DNA from: Acanthochromis polyacanthus | Lineage: Eukaryota > Chordata > Actinopteri > Pomacentridae | Reading direction: 5' to 3' | Length of the DNA stretch: 64,000 nt | NCBI RefSeq assembly: GCF_021347895.1 | Contig: NC_067122.1 | Span: forward strand, 35,620,215-35,684,214 | Shown: positions 55,995 to 64,000 of the stretch, in pieces | Layout of the letters: each line of letters opens with the position of its first letter | Numbering within the stretch: the stretch's first letter is position 1 | Made by a program: the position numbers and the translations under genes | Notes under the pieces: model-generated | What the model saw: only the letters and a program-made list of their open reading frames with translations | The model's database searches: none | Told to the model about the DNA's origin: nothing

Positions 55995-56764
55995 GTAGGT
56001 ATGAGTGGATGTTGTGGCGTTTAAAGTTAATACTTTGCAGGCTTCGAAAGATAAGTGTCAGTATGTTGGGGGACTGAGTGTTCAGTTTATATCAATATTC
56101 AGACGTCATGAAATCTGTAAATCTGAAACAGAGCATCACATTAAAACCCAAATATATGCCAATGACGCACTGATTCTACAAATGTGGACCTAGGTATTTC
56201 AGTCTGAGGCGACATATGGTTTTGTGATTTCTGTTGTTTGTATCTTGTAATGAAGTCAGGCGTCTGTGTTTGCTTTGATGGGAGCTTTGTACATCTTTCA
56301 TTCTCTAACCAGCTTCATGACAGCTGATTTTCCAACACTTTCAAGCAGTTTACACATTTACTGAGCCTTTGTTGCCTTTTTATCCTTCACCGTGCAGCTC
56401 TAACTCATCTCAAACCATCTCAGCTGGGTTTAGGCGGTTGATTGTGGAGGTCAGGTCATCTGATGCAGCACTCCTTCACTCTCTTCCTGAACAGACAGCA
56501 GTCCTACAGAGCCTGGAGAAGTGTCTGGGCTCATTGCTGCAGAATCCACACTTTAAGTGGAAACCACACCTGGACAAACCATCCATTAACCTTCTCTGAA
56601 TCTCACCACCCTCTCTAACTGGAATTAAAAATCTCTTATTGGACTTATTTGACCAAAAGGATTTCGACTGCTTTAACGTCCATCCTTTGTGCTACTGGGT
56701 CCAAGCATTTCTCTTCTTCTTGGTGGTTTCTTTGCAGTATTTTTGTCTCCCAACAGTTAACATT

Positions 56765-57506
56765 AAAGCTCGTGTCCGGAGTTTGAATCGCAGCGTCTCC
56801 CAAAACACTGTTGGTCCCTCCCTCCCTCTGATTTCGCAAGATACCTAGTGACGCCCCTTTATTTGTACACGCTTGTGATTACACTCGTGTATCCCTCTCG
56901 ATGACGTTGTTTATCAAACTTAGTGCATTTACGCGTGTATATGTGTTACATTGTTTATTTATTTCTATCTAGAGTTCAGAATTGCATGACTCCTCTGACG
57001 AAGAGTTTGTCCCAGACGCCCCAACATCTTCCTCCAGAGGTCGGGCATCTAAACGAAGCCGTCAGGCGGGCTATGGAGGCCGTGGTTGGGGAGCGACGCG
57101 AGCACCCCGAGCCAAAAAACGTCCTGCAGTCTCTTGGCCTGACAAGCCGTGGGATTGGTAACTTTTCTGGAAATTGCTGATCCCTGATGCTCTCTCCTCC
57201 ACAAGCAAAACAAATGTGCGCGCGGTTGCGTAGTGCGTAGCTCGCCCACCTCTGCATGGGCTTGCTTGGTGTGCGCGTAACCGTTGATTGACAGCATGAC
57301 AAAGCTGAAGCTCGAACTTGATTGGCTAGCTGCCGACCGGCGCTTTTTGGAATGACATGGGGGTCTATGAGAGGAAGGCGGAGCTCATGAATAAATTTTC
57401 ATATCGCGTCATACTAACATAGTATCGAACTAGACTAACACATTTAAGCTTTGTTAAAAAATGATACATAAATTGAAAACAAACGGAAACTCCGGACACA
57501 AGCTTT
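56765..57506. mobile_element. TIR element inserted in the Tc1 remnant, carrying an exon-like block
   Basis: AAAGCTCGTGTCCGGAGTTT (left) is inverted at 57487-57506 with one mismatch (20 bp). Interior 56973-57157 looks like an exon. No clear TSD (left ACATT, right GAGATG), so the superfamily is open. Size 742 bp. Confidence 0.7.
56973..57161 (+). pseudogene. exon-like block encoding an acidic/basic disordered N-terminus
   Basis: Acceptor TTTCTATCTAG, then 62 codons: SSELHDSSDEEFVPDAP, an S/R/G/K-rich stretch, and PAVSWPDKPWDW to TAA 57159. A donor G|GTAAC overlaps the stop (57158). The DSSDEEFVPD motif followed by RGR/KKR basic patches is common at the start of transposases (piggyBac-like and others). 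Fragment only, host protein unknown. Confidence 0.4.
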
Positions 57507-57560
57507 GAGATGTGTCTCCTGCTTGAACCTTGGGAAACACTGATGGTGGTTTCAGATTTA

Positions 57561-58430
57561 GTTTCATTTATTTGTTTTTCTGTTTGTTGTTTCACTGAGC
57601 TAGCTAGCAACTAATTTGCCTTTGTTGTCCCTGTGCAGGAAAAGACACAAAGAATACTAAACATAAAACTTCATTAGTGTGCAATAATGAATAAAATCAG
57701 TCAAAGCAATTAATTAAAGATAATCACTGGTGGTGACAATTTTGTGCTGATCTTAAAGCTGGTTTAAAATACTGAAAGCTTCCTGAATCTTAAATGTTTC
57801 TGGTGATGCAGTTTCACGCTTTCATTTCTGAAGGTGCTAGTTCTAATGAATATGTTAGGCCACTATCCAGGGGTATGAAAAACAAACAAGAGGCGAGGAA
57901 CGATAAAAAATGTTGATGACAAAAACAAAAGAAACAGTTAGTACTAGTAGGACCAAATGTTCTCTGTTTTAACAAGCTCATTTTAACGTGAAAAATTTCT
58001 TGTTGTCACCTCAGGAACCCTTGAAGTTACACAGGTTGGTTGTGTTTGACTTGATTTCATGCAAAGATCCAGCGGTAGAGGCCAAGAATAAAAATACAGA
58101 CCTGAACATGTGCACTTTAATTTGCTGATGTGACACTAAGGTGAATGAATTGTGCTGGATGTCTGTATAATAATCAGTATGTTGGACAAAAGTCATACTT
58201 TCCAAGTGAGACAGAGTTTAAATAAGAATGGATTTGCATTAGATTAGAAGCAAAACCATAGATGATGAGTACTGTATATTCTGCCTTCCTCTAACCCCTC
58301 TTTTATTGTTGGTTAAGGTGTTTATTAGATCTGGTTAGGACTTGTCAAAGAGTTGGACTAGTTTACAAAGTATTTCAGACATACTAGCAGATGAAAATGG
58401 TCTCAATTCTTTTTCATAAACTTTCCAAAT
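57561..58430. other. non-genic stretch
   Basis: AT-rich; I see nothing I can name. Confidence 0.5.
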
Positions 58431-58440
58431 GCTTTCTTGT

Positions 58441-58544
<104 letters not shown>

Positions 58545-58655
58545 ATTACAAAAGATTACAAAAAATGAGCAGAAGTGTGGAAGGCAGAGATGGCAGAAAA
58601 TGGAGAGGTGTGGTTTGTTGTTGTTTTTTTAATCCGACAAAAAAAGCTGCATCTC

Positions 58656-59036
58656 CATCCATCCATCCATCCATCCATCTATTCTCTATACACCGCTTTA
58701 TCCTCACTAGGGTCGCGGGGGGTGCTGGAGTCTATCCCAGCTGACTCGGGCGAAGGCAGGGGACACCCTGGACAGGTCACCAGTCTGTCACAGGGCTACA
58801 TATACAGACAATCAATCACATTCACATTCACACCTATGGACAATTTAGAGTTATCAATTAACCTCAGCATATTTTTGGACTGTGGGAGGAAGCCGGAGTA
58901 CCTGGAGAAAACCCACGCATGCACAGGGAGAACATGCAAACTCCATGCAGAAAGATCCCGGGAAAGCCGGGACGCAAACCAGTGATCTTCTTGCTTCAAG
59001 GGGAAAGTGCTAACCACTACGGCACTGTGCAGCCTT
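58656..59036 (-). mobile_element. ATGG-tailed tRNA-derived SINE, copy 8 (full length)
   Basis: Perfect 13-bp TSD AAAGCTGCATCTC (58643-58655, 59037-59049). Complete minus-strand copy from (CCAT)n tail to head CACTGTGCAGCCTT; one of the best-preserved copies (GGGTCGCGGGGGGTGCTGGAG retained). Confidence 0.9.
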
Positions 59037-59159
59037 AAAGCTGCATCTCAAGCTTCTCAAATCACAAATTACTGTCCAGTCTAGTTGTGATAATAGCATA
59101 TATTCACAAACTGGAAACACTGGAAACATGTTTGAACAAGAAAAACCTCAATGCTGTTA

Positions 59160-59620
59160 AACTGCATGCAATCAGAAGGGGATGCACAGATGTGATTGCA
59201 TGAGATGTGCATCAGAAAAATGCCCCTTGCTGAGAGGAAAACTCCATGTTTTCATACAGACACAGGCAAAGAGGAGGTCTATTGGAATAATTTGTACTGG
59301 ACAGATGAATCAAAGACAGAAATATTTGTCCACAGTAATAATAGACATGTTTGACAGTAAAAAGCTATTCAGGTCACAAATGGCATGAAGGTGGAAATAC
59401 GTGTAGTCATTCATTCACCTTTGAGTTCTGCGTTATATCTGGGAGTGCTTGAAGATAACGTGACACCATCTGTGGAAAAGTTGAAGCTGAGCCAGAAGTG
59501 GACCTTTCAACAAGGAAGAGTTTGAAAGAAAGAAATAAAAGCTGAGATATGAATCCAATTGAAATGTTCAGGGGAGATTTAAAGTAGTGGGCAAACAAAA
59601 AAAAAACATAAAAACTTTGA
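59160..59620 (+). pseudogene. Tc1-like transposase remnant A
   Basis: Plus strand retains pieces in the right order: LLE/YWNNLYWTDESKTEIF (59275-59325, first catalytic Asp in TDES), a gap, KWTFQQ (59490-59510, normally followed by the second Asp, here GRV), and NPIEMF..GDLK (59550-59585, the NPIE Glu). Many stops and indels. Confidence 0.7.
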
Positions 59621-59884
59621 CCTGGTGGGGGCGAAAATGTCAACATGACGGCCGAGGCAGAGAAGCAGATCACCAAAGTTGGACAGATTTATCCTCTGGG
59701 GTCAATTGATGTCAGTACAAAACTTCCCAGAGAGCTTCAGGCTGGACCAAAGTGCTGAAGTGGCTGAGTCATGCTACTAAAGATGGCTAAAAATATTCAG
59801 AACGTGAAATGAAAATCCAATCTGTAAGAAAGACACACAGTCTGGAAAGTTAAATTCTTCCAGATGTTTATTTTCTCATCACAG

Positions 59885-60340
59885 CTGTGAACAATTTAGA
59901 ATTTTTCATATTTCTGCATAAATATAACCTTCATGACATTAAAAAAAACTCCTCACTAGTGACCAACAGAGACCACAGCCTGATCAAGGTGTGCACTGTA
60001 ATAGTTCCCAGGGTCACAACAAAACTGAGGGTAACGTCTGAGCAACTGAAGGTCTCAACATCAGCACTGGACACAGCAGGGCTGCAATGACAAAGTAACC
60101 GCTCTAAAAACAAAATTTCTGCCTGTTTGCAATTTGCTAAAGATCACATAGGCTGTTGGAAAAATGTTTGGTGCATAAAAAAAGCTGAAATAGAATGTTT
60201 TGGTTTAAATTTTAGTGTTATCTGTGAAGCATGGTGGTGGTATTATCATGGTTTGGGCCTGTTTTACTGCATCTGAAACATGTCATCACTGATGGAACAG
60301 GGAATTCTGAAATATACCAGTGAATTATTAAAAACATAAA
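59885..60340 (+). pseudogene. Tc1-like remnant B (different family)
   Basis: A 5' end-like segment TTTCTGCATAAATATAACC (about 59909) is followed by GCAATTTGCTAAAGATCAC (60129), KMFG-like coding and VKHGGGIIMVWACFTASE (60220-60280). The DNA-level resemblance is to a second common fish Tc1 family. Badly internally deleted. Confidence 0.65.
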
Positions 60341-60479
60341 CTGACCTTAACAACACAGGACAGCTTTACATTGGTAGCTTGTTGGTCATCAGAAGATGTT
60401 TTTGGGTGATTTTATAACTCTCAGCCAATATTATTTTTCTACATTAGGTCACAGCACATTTTGGCCATGTATTTGTCCA

Positions 60480-62612
60480 CTTGGTTTTTTTTTTTTTACA
60501 ACTGTTTCTTTCAAAACCAAACATTAGAAGACAGCATATTAATGAGACATACAACATTACGGTTAATGCGTCTTCCAGTCCCAAGCAGAAGAACTTAGTG
60601 TTTTTAAATCTGGTAAAACTTGTTTCCTACCACTGAAGTCTGCTGGTGTTCTCGTTGCTGTGCCAACATGAGCTGAACTTTGTCTACTGATGAAAATAAA
60701 TCACTGGACTCTGATTTAAGTTGACATCTTACTTACCAAAAAACTGATGATTATGCTTTCCTTTTTTGTGCTGAATGACACAACTGTACATTCAAAATGC
60801 ACAGCCGGCCGCCTCAGCGCAGACAGCTAATAGTCACACATTAATTCGCTTTTTAGTTTGGGTTCCATTTCAAAAGTTTGCTCAGAAATTCGTTTGACAG
60901 TTGGATGCCAACGTAGCTAAGAGCAAAGACAGGCAAAGAAGGAGAGAGAAAGCGATAAAACTGTGAAAATCCAAGCAAGACAACGACATAAGGAAAGTGG
61001 GAAATGGACTGAGGATAAAAGAGAAATAGCACCGGGGGTCAGAGAGAAAAAGACGGAGGGAAAAAGCAGGCAAAAAAAGGAAAGAAGACCTGGAGGAGGG
61101 AAATCCATCCCAGAGCTGCCTAATAAGGCCCCCTGCTAAAAGACATGTCACTGTGAAGAGACGGAGGCATAAGGAAGACTGGCACTCTGAATAATACAGG
61201 AGCAGCCAGAGAGGGAGAATATAAGGACATGGAGGAAATGGTAGGGAGGTAAATGAGGTTTAAGCTCTGACTGCACTAACATAATTCACTGGGTTATTTG
61301 GCTTCAGTGAGATGATGCCCCTGCGTTAGTTCAAGGATCTGACAGAACACTTACGAGGCAAAGAGGAGAAATTGCAGCTTTACGTTTAAGAAGACAGAGA
61401 GGTTGTTGTTTCTATACAGCATACAGTTCTAACATGTCCTGTTTTATAATTCGTGGAAAGACACCAAAAGTTTGCAGTCATGCTAACGGCTCTGTGAGGC
61501 TATAATCCGACACCACAGTGCTAATGTTAGCATGCTAACACTGCTCATCCACTGCAAAACATAGGAAAGGCAGCTCTGTTCTGGCCTTACAAAGAGGAAG
61601 GAGGTTATTCAGATGTACGTATGTTTGCTGACCAACCAAGTGCTCTCAAAATTACAAATGAAATTCCAATATAACATAAATATCAGCTTTGTGTGGCTTG
61701 GTGGTGTTTTCCTTCCAGTGTAGAATGGTGTGGGATCATTAGACAACCAATATGTGTGCAAAAGAACATGCTAATTATTACCAGCTTCCATCTATTACCA
61801 CCATGTGAACATGATGAGTTGGTTTAAAGAAATGGACCAGCAGTAGCACTGATTTTCTAGTCAGATGCCATCAGAACACTGCAGAGGAACCAACATGATG
61901 TTTCTGACAGAACTCCAGTCAAACCTGAAACTGTGATACAGAAGTCCTCTTTTCTGTTTCCACTGCACATTTGGTTTTATCTTTTCCACTTCAGCCAAGT
62001 TTTTTGAAGTATTTTTGTGACATTTACATATTTTCATTGTTGTCTGTGTGTTCCGCAAGGGTTTCTATGAGTAAATTAAAAATATGCATTAAAAAGACAG
62101 ACATAAATGTTCACTACATCTGAGGCACTGCTGGGTGTTTTCTTCTGTCCTGCCTCAGGTGGCAGTAATGAGCACATCTGGTACCACAGCGAAGTGAAGA
62201 AGAAGCTGCACTAGAAAAGAAAATGAGATTGTACGAGAGGTGTTTTCAGGTTTTACAAGGGAAAAGACATTATGCTCCTCAGAAAAGATGAGACTAACTG
62301 GTTGGACTGATTAACTTTCCCACCTCCATTAAAGAGCAGTGAAAGGTTCTCTATGGGAACCATCAATGATGACTCTGGCTCTTAAAGATTATACAAAAAT
62401 ACAGATGCTTCCGGCCGTCACCTTGTCAGTTTACAGTGCAAATATTTACCAGTTAGGTAAAGAAGTACAACACAGACAAGATTTTCAAGTCTTTGGCCAT
62501 GAACTACTAACAGCTGTCTGCATGAATTTAAAGAGAGCAAAAATTCAAAGAGTGTGACCCATGCATTTAGCTAAAATGGCCAAAAACATGATCTATTAGA
62601 AAGTATTTTCCA
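60480..62612. other. non-genic stretch
   Basis: T12 run near 60486 and a purine-rich stretch (60930-61100) that creates serine/phenylalanine/leucine-rich minus-strand frames. No gene seen. Confidence 0.5.
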
Positions 62613-62616
62613 TATA

Positions 62617-64000
<1,384 letters not shown>

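Larger units (their letters stand above)
56285..57560 (-). pseudogene. Tc1-like transposon remnant split by a TIR element
   Basis: Plus-strand text CTAACTCATCTCAAACCATC, GGTCAGGTCATCTGATGCAG, TCTGGGCTCATTGCTGCAG and CCATCCTTTGTG..ACTGG is antisense Tc1 transposase sequence of a very common fish family (from memory). It breaks at 56764 and resumes at 57507 (GAGATGTGTCTCCTGCTTGA), the next piece of the same family. Frame-broken, inactive. Confidence 0.65.

Noticed and set aside
60882..61151. Leu/Phe/Ser-rich 89-codon minus-strand ORF that looks like a membrane protein
   Set aside because: Arises from a purine-rich plus strand (AGAGAAAG words); composition artefact.

Overview
This looks like teleost fish genomic DNA. 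It is AT-rich with almost no uninterrupted coding sequence, and it is packed with repeat families of the kinds known from ray-finned fish: Tc1/mariner, hAT, piggyBac- and PIF/Harbinger-type elements, L2/CR1-type LINEs, Ty3/gypsy LTRs and tRNA-derived SINEs, plus long CA/GT microsatellites. I assign no host gene with confidence; at most two or three short exon-like blocks are flagged. No bacterial features (operons, ribosome binding sites, CRISPR arrays, attachment sites) are present.

Layout. 1-10 kb: unique-looking AT-rich DNA with old LINE, RTE-like and Tc1 scraps, a hAT-like MITE with a tRNA-like module (6.9-7.4 kb) and a tRNA SINE (8.2 kb). 10-17 kb: LINE tail, dead Tc1, one SINE, then mostly unique DNA. 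17-21 kb: a composite made of a 1.8-kb terminal-inverted-repeat element holding a RecQ-helicase fragment, joined directly to the 3' half of a Ty3/gypsy element (integrase, chromodomain, 3' LTR). 22.5-24 kb: GT microsatellites, a GC-rich repeat, a degenerate tRNA-His and a small MITE. 25-31 kb: a nearly full-length L2/CR1-type LINE with a largely intact esterase-type ORF1 and a broken endonuclease/reverse-transcriptase ORF2. 31-45 kb: piggyBac-like MITE with a nested SINE, LINE scraps, an intact 160-codon ORF encoding a membrane/coiled-coil protein, and several MITEs. 45.1-51.8 kb: a decayed CACTA/EnSpm-like element with a multi-exon C2H2/transposase gene, itself host to at least five later insertions. 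52-60 kb: hAT, LTR-like, SINE and Tc1 remnants. 62.6-64 kb: a Tc1 element with an intact DD34E transposase reading frame that runs off the window.

Working together: the only coding units that look usable are the Tc1 transposase (62998 onward), LINE ORF1 (25654-27234, slightly shortened) and the 41.27-41.76 kb small membrane ORF. The rest is fossil. The many target-site duplications give a relative insertion order, clearest in the CACTA-like element, the piggyBac/SINE pair and the Tc1 copy split by a TIR element at 56.8-57.5 kb. Family names rest on motifs read by eye and on general knowledge of the families; no database search was possible.
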